Source: Isohypsibius dastychi (lineage: Eukaryota; Tardigrada; Eutardigrada; Parachela; Isohypsibiidae). From it: DNA of 15,614 bases. Below are positions 8,095-15,614 of the stretch, in pieces; the first letter of the stretch is position 1; the number at the start of each line of letters is the position of its first letter. The position numbers and the translations under genes are program-made. The notes below the pieces were generated by a model that saw only the letters and a list, made by a program, of their open reading frames with translations, was not told the origin of the DNA and made no database searches. The stretch spans positions 1 through 15,614 of the forward strand of contig JAQIWT010000740.1 in assembly GCA_034696485.1 (NCBI GenBank), in the 5' to 3' direction.

Positions 8095-10596
8095 TTATTC
8101 TGATGTTAATTTATTTTTTATTTCTGTTATATCAGAAACAGTTATTTGAAATTTTGTTGATCGTTTTCGATTTGTTTTTCCAGGGTTGAAATAGTTTGCA
8201 ATCGGCGGACAAGTTATATATTGATTTAATAAGCATGTATAGTACCAATTTCGTAAATCTAAATCATTTGTGAATTGAAATTTTGTAACTTCTTGGTTAA
8301 GAATTCGACAAACACAGAATGCCATAGCATAAACAAGACAAGAATTTCCATTTGTTTCTTGTTTTGATACTACATCTTTTATTATTATTAAATCTTTATT
8401 TTCAGTATGGAACAGATTCCAAATTTGTATTAGTAATCTATCTGGTAATTTTCGTTTTGGATAACTGTCGTATAGGTGTATTTGACGATCTTTCAATTCC
8501 ACGGAAATGTAATGATTAATTCCATCAAAAAGAATCTGAGTGCATATTTTTGTGGAAATTGGTCTAGCTCGGAACTTAATTAAAAGTGGATAGTTTTCGT
8601 CACATAAATATAAATTTTCGATTGGTAACATACCTTCAAAAATATGTTCATATTGTTTTTTTAATAGAGTAATAAAATCTGTAGTGAGTTTGCTGTCTAA
8701 AAAATTTCCGAATGTTAAAAGATCGTTAACAAGTTCTATGGGGAGTTCTAATTTTTTAGCTAATTTTAATTGATGTGATTCTTGATCAATAGTAGTTTTC
8801 GATACATATTTAGGGTCGTTATTACTTTCATTTTGATGTGATTGCTTATTTATTCGTTCTTCGATATATGTTTCATTCTCAGAATAAATTAAAGGTACAG
8901 ATATTTTATTTAAACGATCGATTTCAATTTTTCCTTTTAAATCCATTTTAAAAGAATTTTTATCATAATCTAATAACACAAACGAATTTTGTGAAGTAAA
9001 TCTACTAATTGCGACATAAAATGCTGCTCCAGGAACCCAGTTTTGAAAATTTAAATCTATTACTCCTTTTTTTAATGTTGTTCCTTGGGATTTATGTATA
9101 GTGATTGCGTAACATAACATAATTGGTAATTGCTTGCGTTGGATTGAAGTTTTATTTTTTTTATAATTTATTTCACACGGCAGAATTGAAATACTTGTGT
9201 TGTTAGATTGTAGTTTGAGTTTAAGCATATCTGGTAAATATGTCTTTCGATATTCAACATCATTTTTTGTTACTCTGTCATAGTTTGTGAATTCTGAGTG
9301 GTTAACAAATTTATTATCTTTTATCCATAAAATCTCTTCAAGTGTTCCAATTGTCCCATTTACTAATCCGCTGTTTGTATCTAAATTTTGTGTTATCATT
9401 AATGGGCAACCAATTGCAATATATAGTGTATTCATTAGACCAGAAATATTTTCTTTTGAATGTTTATCGTATAAATTGCTATCAATATCTTCAATAAATT
9501 TGGGTTTTTTAATTTTTTGGTTTGTACTGTTAACAGAATCTTCAGCAGCTATTTGGAATATTGGTATGTTTAATTTTTTTGCATGCGTTTCCAAATTATC
9601 CATATTATGTTTTTTGGTGGGTTCTAGTTTCAAAAATAAATGTAGTGTATTTTTAAATTCGTTTTCGTATAATATTTTTAATTGTTCATGATATTCTGGA
9701 TTTATTTCTTTTTTGATACAGCGTCTTTTTAACAATTCATCCATTTCTTCTGATAAGTTATTATTTCTTAAATTCTCTAAAAGCTGAGCAAATTCAGGAT
9801 CATTCTTTTGTCGCATATTCTGTTTAAAAATAACAGGTTGAAAAATATCCCATAAACTTATTGTTTCTGGATTATTTTCAAAAATAAATTTGTCTTTTAT
9901 AGGGCGTAATTGAAAAAAATCTCCTAAAAATAGAATATTTTTGTTCCCAAAACAAGCATTCATATCGTTTGTAAGACCGCATATCTCATTCATTCTCTTA
10001 TTCATTGCATAAAAGAGTTTTCTAGGTAACATAGAAACTTCATCAACTATCAACAATAGACAATTTTCAAATTTTCTTCGTAGAATTTCTAATTTTTTCT
10101 CGGATAATTGATCGTTTACATCATTAGTATTGAATTTGAATAACTCATGTAGAGTTGTTCCTTTGATATTTACTGCAGCACATCCTGTATATGCAGCTAA
10201 TAAAATGCCAGCTTTATATCGAGGTATTGTTACGAAAGATCTTTCTGCAATTGTATAATTTTTTATTAGATCCACTAATTTTTCTATTAACCAAGTTTTT
10301 CCACTTCCAGCTGAACCTTGAATAAATATTCGGAATGGTTTAAGAGGTATTTTATTTTGACTCATAATTGATTGATTAAACCATGTGCTCTCTGTATATT
10401 TCAAATAATGTTGAAAATATTTCTCAATATATTCAAAAACTTGTAATTGTTCCTCTGTGAACTCTGATTTGTTTATTGTATTATAAGAATGATGAGGTTT
10501 TGTTTCTCTTTCTATTTCTGAAAAATCATCGTCATCATCATCATCAGATTCTTTTTCTTCAAATTTTTTTTTTTGTGTTGTTTTGATTTTTTTCAT
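8095..10596 (-). CDS. Helitron RepHel, C-terminal half: PIF1-type helicase plus Ulp1-like protease domain
   Basis: This 833-codon frame starts in an overlap with the Rep frame and is separated from it by one surplus base in an A11 run. Residues 12-30 are acidic (a GAT run). The superfamily 1B helicase occupies about 45-545: GSAGSGKT (94-101, Walker A), TGCAAVNIKGTTLH (Ia), IVDEVSM (183-189, Walker B), GDFFQLRPI (III), KQNMRQ (258-263), IGCPLMITQNLDTNSGLVNG, YAITIHKSQG (496-505) and YVAISR (527-532). All motifs look functional. After a linker, residues ~620-800 resemble the Ulp1/C48 fold found in many invertebrate transposons: ICTQILFDGINHYISV (His695), HLYDSY (Asp710), KQETNGNSC (Gln746, Cys753). 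The order H-D-Q-C is that of active C48 peptidases, although the usual DCG becomes SCL. It unwinds DNA during rolling-circle transposition; the role of the protease part is unknown. The ATG at 10596 is probably not a natural start. Confidence 0.88.
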   Translation of the reverse strand: MKKIKTTQKKKFEEKESDDDDDDDFSEIERETKPHHSYNTINKSEFTEEQLQVFEYIEKYFQHYLKYTESTWFNQSIMSQNKIPLKPFRIFIQGSAGSGKTWLIEKLVDLIKNYTIAERSFVTIPRYKAGILLAAYTGCAAVNIKGTTLHELFKFNTNDVNDQLSEKKLEILRRKFENCLLLIVDEVSMLPRKLFYAMNKRMNEICGLTNDMNACFGNKNILFLGDFFQLRPIKDKFIFENNPETISLWDIFQPVIFKQNMRQKNDPEFAQLLENLRNNNLSEEMDELLKRRCIKKEINPEYHEQLKILYENEFKNTLHLFLKLEPTKKHNMDNLETHAKKLNIPIFQIAAEDSVNSTNQKIKKPKFIEDIDSNLYDKHSKENISGLMNTLYIAIGCPLMITQNLDTNSGLVNGTIGTLEEILWIKDNKFVNHSEFTNYDRVTKNDVEYRKTYLPDMLKLKLQSNNTSISILPCEINYKKNKTSIQRKQLPIMLCYAITIHKSQGTTLKKGVIDLNFQNWVPGAAFYVAISRFTSQNSFVLLDYDKNSFKMDLKGKIEIDRLNKISVPLIYSENETYIEERINKQSHQNESNNDPKYVSKTTIDQESHQLKLAKKLELPIELVNDLLTFGNFLDSKLTTDFITLLKKQYEHIFEGMLPIENLYLCDENYPLLIKFRARPISTKICTQILFDGINHYISVELKDRQIHLYDSYPKRKLPDRLLIQIWNLFHTENKDLIIIKDVVSKQETNGNSCLVYAMAFCVCRILNQEVTKFQFTNDLDLRNWYYTCLLNQYITCPPIANYFNPGKTNRKRSTKFQITVSDITEIKNKLTSE

Positions 10597-13500
10597 TAAG
10601 TATGCATGCTAATTTCGATAAGATATAACTTTTCTGGCTTTCTGGAAAATTCTTTATTTTATTTTCAATTTCGATTTGTTTTGTTTTCAAATCTTTTACT
10701 AATTCTTCTTCATTATGTAGAATAATAGATTCGTCTTCATTATCTTCGAAAGGTAATGTTATCATCATTATACTGTATATTTCTTCTTTGAGCGTATTTG
10801 AGTTGATGTAGAAAGCAACATTTTTTGGTCTTGTTCTCATTCTCAGAATTGTATTTGTACCAACTAAAATTCTTATATTTTTCTTTTTATTTATTGTTCT
10901 GAATGGGGGTTCATTCATATTTTCTTGCCATTTAGAATTAATATCTTCATCAGTTATTTCATATTTTTTAATTTTATTTGGTTTGTTCTCTTGAATATCT
11001 TCATCATCTATATTTTCGCCGGTTTCCTCAGTAAGTATATTGTCTGGTTTCTCTACTACAAACCATTTTAGAAATTCGTAATAAGTCATGTTTTTTAAAA
11101 TTTCCATAATTTTAGAATTAAAATTGTTCGATAATTTTTGTAGTCGACTTTTGTAATGATCGAGCATATTTGAAATAAATATGTTTTTGTTAATAATTGT
11201 GTCTGGTTTGTAATTTTTTTTTAGCATATGTTCTCGTTTATCTGGCATATTTGTGTCTAAATAAGCTGATGATGTGCTGCAAAAATAAAGTGGGCAACCT
11301 AGTAAAATCATTGCTGCTTCTAGTTTTCCTACTTGACGATGACTTAATACAGCATTTGACATTTTAAACAATAACTTATTCAAAGTCATTTTATCTGTAC
11401 AATTTCTTATTACCTCGTTCAAAATGGGTTTGTCTTGTTGTTCTGGTTTTGTTAAATAATTAAATAGATAAGCAACAGCTGCATAACAGTCTGTAACAAC
11501 TTGGCAGTCTGTATTACAACGAACTAATTTACTCAAATTCAAATTGAATGGTACAATCCGCTGAGATTTTTTACTTAATCTTTTCAAAGTATATGATCGG
11601 TCGCCTTTAATACCCATGCTTGTTTCCTTTGAGGTTAGAAATCGAGTTTCTATCGATAATCTATGTGGATATCCAAACCTACACTTTATTCGCTCATATT
11701 CGTCTTTTTTTCGTTGGCGTTTTTTTGCATTCTCATCAATACATTCTTCTTCTTTATCTGTGTCGACTTCAGAGTCTTCAGATTCCCATTCTGATTCATC
11801 ATTGTTTTCGCTAGAACCGATACTATTGATTTTTCTCTTTAAGAATTTCCGTGCTTTTTTCATTCTAGTAGTTAATCCTTTTCTACACGTAAACGAGTGT
11901 CGATGCAATTGATACTGTTTGACTAAATAATTTCCCAATTGATCGTTTTCTTCACACGGGATTTCAGTGGATAGAAATTTATCAAGAAAATCAATTATTT
12001 TTTGTTTACCTTCTTCGGATTCTGCATCAAATTCTTCGTTCAACCATATTAAAAGATGAATATGTCCTAAACCATCATGTTGAAATTCAACCTTAAGAAA
12101 TATTTCTCTGGCAAATTCTTGATTTGGAAATAGTGGATTATTTTTGTTTTTTAAAAAGCTCATGTATGATCTGATTCTATGTTCAAACATTTTTGCAGCA
12201 ATACCACAATGTTTATTTGTTAATTCTATTAATTCTTTTCTTGTTGTCAAATTTATTTCTTTCCATTTTGGTTTATTGATAGTTCCATATTTTTCACTAT
12301 TAATATGACAAAGAAATTCTGGCGCATACGATAAATTACATGTATGAAATAATTGTGGAGGACCTTTTGAACTTATCATTCTTTGTAAGTCTTTTTTTCC
12401 TTGTTTAAAATAAGCTTCTGTGCCTCGAAGCCTGTGTCCTATTTTTGGATATAATTTCTTTGCGATTTCTTCAATAGATATATTTTTATCAATATAATTT
12501 CCAGTATGACTAATATTCCAGTTTATTGCTTTTGCCATTTGTTCTCGTTGATATAAATTGAGACATCCAAATATATATGATTCGTCTTGAGCAAAACGAT
12601 TATCATCGCATAATAGTCTTTGTTTATAATATTCATTCATGCTTAGTTTGCTTTTTCGTTCGGGATCATCTAATCCAGATGTACCAAATGGAAATAAATG
12701 TGGATAACTTTTTTCTTCACGTGCGTAACAATTTTTCGTATCCCATATTGGTGTAGCATTTGATTTTTCGATACTTCGTGGAACTCCGAAATAATTATTT
12801 AAAATATTAGGCTGGCCAGATAAATTTAGTAACGCCACTGGTTCAACGAAATCTATTTTAGTCTCTTCTTCATTTTCGACAGGTGGATATTTTTTTTCAT
12901 AAATCTCGCGGTCTTCTATACCTACATTTTGATAAAGTTGATTTATTTCTTTCAATTTTTTTAATGCGTCATACACTTTTTCCATTCGAACGGCGTAACG
13001 TGGACTGAATATTTTTGCTTCTGAATCATAACTTGGTTTTTCTTGCCTTACTGCTAAATATTGGGTTTCGAGTGGATTAGGCATAATGTTAGAAATTGTA
13101 TCGGTAATATTACATGGAATTTGTACTAATTGACCAGATGCTTTCGACGCCTCTTTTGACCAAGGATGATATTCTATACTAATGAAAGGAAAAATTTGTC
13201 GTATACATTGTTTTTCCATAAATCCTAAGTTTTTAAGTTCATTTGGAATTTCACCTGGGTTTAAATTGTTTCCGTCGTAACTGAAAGGACAGCTCTTTAT
13301 TATATCAGATCGTACAAATTTTTGACACCGTAAACAAATTAAATCATTCTGTGATAATTCTGGATGGTTATCGTATTGATTTTCAAGTAAATTATCTATA
13401 ATTGTAATTACGCGACAACACGAACAGCTTTTCCACTCTTTATATACATTTCTCAGATATTCTTCTCCAAAAAAATGTTTTTCATTTATCCATACAATCT

Positions 13501-14004
13501 CTCCAAATTTTTCTATACTTTTGGATTTTAATAATGCTATTTTTTCTTTTTTAATTCTTTCTCTGCGTAACTGTTTTCTTATTCTATCTTTTTCATTTAT
13601 TTCCATTTTCTTCAAATTTTTCCCAAGTAAGAAATCTTCCACATACTTCTGTCTCTGTTTCAATTTTTTATGTTTTTCCATATGTCGAATCGATTTTTTA
13701 TTAAACTCTTCAAAGACATCCATACTCTTCTCTTGTTTTGTTTGTTTTGTTCTTAGTTTATTTCTCTCTCTATATCTTCTTAGTTTTTGTCGATTTTTCT
13801 GTTTTAGTAGTTGTATTTCTTGTTCATTTTCATTTGTTTGTATTTTCATCAATTTTGATTTCTTTCTTTCTCTATATTTTTGTAATCTTTTTTTATTTTG
13901 TTCCTTCTTTTTCATTATTTCTTCATTTTCTTCAGTTTCTTTAATAACTGTTGGTTGCAGTATTCCTTCACCGATATCCTTGGTATCCGCTTCTTCAGAA
14001 GGAC
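10559..14004 (-). CDS. Helitron RepHel, N-terminal half: zinc cluster and HUH/Y2 Rep nuclease
   Basis: The frame is open from 14050 but begins there with GTG just after a stop; a 3' splice site (TTTACAG|GT, exon from 14004) is the likelier left border, with an ATG at 13915 as fallback. Residues below count from 14050. A basic coiled region (46-180) has two KYRERKK/RYRERNK-like repeats. A cysteine cluster (Cys209, 212, 239, 242) precedes NPGEIPNELKNLGFMEKQ, the conserved block before Rep. The Helitron-like N domain follows (SYPHLFPFGTSGLDD, 448-462; RFAQDESYIFGCLN). Then come GPPQLFHT (563-570) and the HUH motif in FQHDGLGHIHLLIWL (His663, His665). HRHSFTC and KCRFGYPHRL follow, then the two tyrosines of AYLFNYLTK (Tyr861, Tyr865). 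These give the nicking and strand-transfer activity. An acidic insert lies at ~745-775. The frame ends at a TGA (10559-10561) created by the A11 run. Confidence 0.9.
10564..10574 (-). other. A11 homopolymer that splits the RepHel frame
   Basis: The two halves overlap at 10559-10596 and differ by one frame step. A run of ten A would make one continuous reading frame with the acidic linker between Rep and helicase. So there is a one-base surplus: a recent mutation, a sequencing error, or, less likely, a slippage site. Confidence 0.85.
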
Positions 14005-14032
14005 CTGTAAAGATTTCACAGAAATTAGGAGC

Positions 14033-14078
14033 AAATAAATAAATCGGCACGATTTATAAATAAATAAATCGGCACGAT
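14033..14078. repeat. Tandem 21-base duplication in the predicted Helitron intron
   Basis: Identical 21-base copies lie at 14033-14053 and 14058-14078 (A-T rich, ending CGGCACGAT). The second copy's neighbourhood also forms GATTTAT...ATAAATC. The duplication falls within the predicted 96-base intron 14100-14005, so it would not affect the protein. Confidence 0.85.
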
Positions 14079-14100
14079 AAACAAGTTGATCTCTAATTAC

Positions 14101-14266
14101 CAGTGTTGGAACTGTCGAAATTGCATGGGGGGTAACTTTTGAAAAACATACCTTTCAATACCTTTATTTTTCTTTCATTAACAAACTGAGCGAAATCACA
14201 GAAAATCAAATTCCACAATAGTCCGTTAAGGTTAAAAAACGGAATGAATGTTACCTTTTCCTTCAT
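14101..14266 (-). CDS. Predicted 5' exon of the Helitron RepHel gene
   Basis: An ATG at 14266 opens MKEKVTFIPFFNLNGLLWNL and runs 55 codons to SSNT at a donor ACTG|GTAATT (14101/14100). Splicing to TTTACAG| at 14005 (preceded by a CTAAT branch-like word) joins phase 1 to the two bases of the next exon and gives SSNTGPSEEADTKD in the Rep frame. The intron would be 96 bases. The phase match is supportive, but the exon has no recognisable domain and could be chance. Confidence 0.5.
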
Positions 14267-14279
14267 AGAAAATCGAATT

Positions 14280-14293
14280 CCCCCCCCCCCCCC
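14280..14293 (+). repeat. C14 homopolymer
   Basis: Fourteen consecutive C, followed by TCCTCC. It lies just upstream of the predicted Helitron start codon and is prone to length error. Confidence 0.9.
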
Positions 14294-14519
14294 TCCTCCT
14301 TTGGAAATCCATCACTGCTAATGACTAATATATAAACATAAATCTCATACTTCTCGTAACATAACCTAAACGTGTTGCTTTTTTGACAAAAGAGGAATAT
14401 GTGAAAAGAAATACAAAATAAGAATAACGAAGCGGAAGAGAACGGCTGAAATCAATGTCAGTAAAAAATTTTGATTCCTTGAAGTTTACAATTCCTGATG
14501 TCTTTTTGTCTAATTACAG

Positions 14520-14747
14520 AATATCTTCCTCGTTGAACAGTCGTTCCTAAAATCGATTCTTTCTTCTCGGGATTTAGCTGTCGCTACCAAGATCAATAAA
14601 ACACACTCCAAATCCAGTTCGAATGAATTTATCAGCAAAAGAAAGCAATGTCTCGTTGAAGACGACTCACCTTTTTCATTTCGATCAATGAGGTCCACCG
14701 CACAAGAAGAACGCCCTGACAAAACGAAGTCCGAATCCATGGAATAA
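14520..14747 (+). other. Possible alternative terminal exon or gene fragment
   Basis: A good acceptor (GTCTAATTACAG, ending 14519) is followed by 75 open codons: NIFLVEQSFLKSILSSRDLA, KTHSKSSSNEFISKRKQCLV, then a Ser/Lys-rich tail and TAA at 14745-14747. AATAAA follows about 10 bases later. Its phase 0 would fit the 2148 donor of the CSPG-repeat gene, so it could act as an alternative last exon giving a truncated, hydrophilic end. It has no CSPG features. It may equally be a relic of an unrelated gene. Confidence 0.35.
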
Positions 14748-15267
14748 ATCTTATTCAAATAAACATTCTCTTGGAGATTTTCAAATCAACATCAAAGGAA
14801 CTGGAGAATGAAACACTTTTGCGTTGTAGAAGTCAATCTGTTACAAAAACAAGTCGTAGTTCAAATCAGAGAGGAGGGCAAAGTACAAACGACGTCACCC
14901 ATGTGGCGGTTACAGGGACGGACTCACAAACCTTCCTCGGCAGTATACATTCCGCAAAGCGAAATGAACCATTGCGGCTTGGCTTGAGGAGTCACTGCGA
15001 TTCATGATTCGGTTTCGTGTTTCAGATCAATGTTTGTTTGATCAGTTTATATCGGTTCAGTTTTTCTACGAGAAAAGTTCGCTGTTTGCGTATTTTCTTT
15101 AAGGAAAATGTGCAGGAATTCCTTTTTCGTATACAGTAAATCTATTGTTCGAGCGATATGAAAATTTCTTTCCGATACATTTTCTTGATTTGTGGGGGCT
15201 CCCCTTTTTATTTTCTTCTTTCTTTCGCTTTTTTTAGCAAAACATGTTAATTCATTTCTGTTTCCAG
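14748..15267. other. End of the large intron; one Ser/Thr-rich open frame
   Basis: From 14771 to 15006 a + strand frame is open (SKELENETLLRCRSQSVTKT, then RGGQSTNDVTHVAV) and ends TGA. It is in another frame than 14520-14747, from which it may be separated by a small insertion or deletion in a decayed coding region. No domain is recognised. The remainder to 15267 is T-rich intron with the acceptor GTTTCCAG. Confidence 0.35.
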
Positions 15268-15614
15268 ATTGCGCATCGTAATTTGATGAACGGTGATTTC
15301 TTCCACATTTCCGACCGACACACCCCGATTTTCCAGTTTATCCAAAACGACATCGAACAAGGTCACATACTCTTCCGCCATCGTGGACCCCTCCAAGTCG
15401 ATTCCACAGTCTATATTTCTGATGGCGAATTATTTTCCACCGAAAAGCTCACAATTCAAGCCGAACCGTTTCTTCTGACTTCAAAAGATTTCCACTCAGT
15501 TCCGTTAAATTCGTCAGTTTCAACGGTTGAAATTCCGTTTTCGGAATTGAATGTTCAAACGAATGCGGATTTGAAATGGAATGGTTTGTCAGCAGCGATT
15601 CATAAAGGTCCGAA
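15268..15614 (+). CDS. CSPG-repeat protein, exon (partial, continues beyond window)
   Basis: The exon begins after TTTCTGTTTCCAG and is open in phase 0 for at least 115 codons. It reads IAHRNLMNGDFFHISDRHTP, FQFIQNDIEQGHILFRHRGP, then VYISDGELFSTEKLTIQAEP and PLNSSVSTVEIPFSELNVQT. The block 'F.Q.DI..G.ILFRH.G' is the CSPG repeat signature and completes the repeat begun at SRLISHEDILLTDID in the exon ending at 2148. The acceptor is strong. The open frame reaches the window edge without a donor. Confidence 0.88.
   Translation, partial: MAHRNLMNGDFFHISDRHTPIFQFIQNDIEQGHILFRHRGPLQVDSTVYISDGELFSTEKLTIQAEPFLLTSKDFHSVPLNSSVSTVEIPFSELNVQTNADLKWNGLSAAIHKGP

Larger units (their letters stand above)
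8095..14266 (-). mobile_element. Autonomous Helitron (termini not located)
   Basis: The - strand holds a nearly intact Helitron replicase-helicase gene: N-terminal exon at 14266, Rep in 14004-10559, helicase and protease-like domain in 10596-8095. The element is visibly more AT-rich than the host exons. The 3' end should lie below 8095 (hairpin, CTRR, then T on the - strand) and the 5' TC end above 14266; I found no convincing pair. A candidate CTAA end exists far away at about 2355. The coordinates given are therefore the coding extent only. The near-intact frame suggests recent activity. Confidence 0.9.
2149..15267 (+). other. 13.1-kb intron of the CSPG-repeat gene, filled with other genes and elements
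   Basis: The donor is GCAG|GTAAAT (2149) and the acceptor TTTCTGTTTCCAG (15267). Both flanking exons are in phase 0 and rejoin a CSPG repeat without loss. The other two introns seen are 483 and 637 bases, so this one is enlarged some twenty-fold by a nested gene, gene relics and a Helitron. Confidence 0.8.

Noticed and set aside
9287-9691. 134-codon + strand frame
   Set aside because: It is the complement of the helicase coding region, whose motifs are unmistakable.
11616-14042. Several + strand frames rich in Phe, Leu and Ser opposite the Helitron
   Set aside because: They are antisense shadows of the Lys/Glu-rich Rep coding sequence.
1355-14266. A single Helitron ending at the hairpin at 1355
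   Set aside because: It would enclose the CSPG exon 1553-2148, which is in correct order and phase with the exons on either side.
1-15614. CRISPR array, tRNA, rRNA or bacterial operon
   Set aside because: No spaced repeats of that kind, no cloverleaf noticed, and the genes are spliced.

Overview
The window is eukaryotic DNA, most likely from an invertebrate animal, perhaps a nematode or another small ecdysozoan (inference from short pyrimidine-rich splice acceptors such as TTTCAG and TTTCCAG, and from the gene families; not proven). It is dominated by one host gene on the + strand that encodes tandem CSPG (NG2/FRAS1/FREM-type) extracellular repeats. I can trace four exons (1-107, 591-915, 1553-2148, 15268-15614) whose phases agree at every junction. 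The gene is cut off at both window edges.

The last intron (2149-15267, about 13.1 kb) holds almost everything else. From left to right it contains: (a) non-coding DNA with a hairpin-bearing repeat that also occurs in the preceding intron; (b) an apparently intact five-exon gene on the - strand (4950 to 2735) for a 303-residue RPA-like single-strand DNA-binding protein with two OB-type regions and a zinc ribbon; (c) two small, unrecognised spliced reading frames on the - strand (5578-5136 and 7149-6888); (d) between them, on the + strand, a decayed copy of the nucleolar ribosome-assembly gene NOC3 (5740-6520); (e) simple and tandem repeats (7588-7701); (f) a large AT-rich Helitron on the - strand (about 14266 to 8095); (g) a + strand stretch with a phase-matched acceptor and a possible poly(A) signal (14520-15004).

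The Helitron carries all the expected parts: an N-terminal basic region and cysteine cluster, a Helitron-like N domain, an HUH/Y2 rolling-circle nuclease, and a complete PIF1/RecD-like helicase. Fused behind the helicase is a domain with the H-D-Q-C residue order of Ulp1/C48 cysteine proteases. The protein is split in two only by one surplus A in an A11 run (10564-10574), so it is a young copy or carries a homopolymer sequencing error. A 96-bp intron near its 5' end is predicted with matching phases.

The most interesting question is whether the RPA-like gene is an ordinary nested host gene or cargo or a second gene of the Helitron, because both lie on the same strand and RPA-like proteins are known Helitron passengers in plants. 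Its base composition resembles the host exons more than the Helitron, which argues for a separate origin. I could not find the Helitron termini with confidence.
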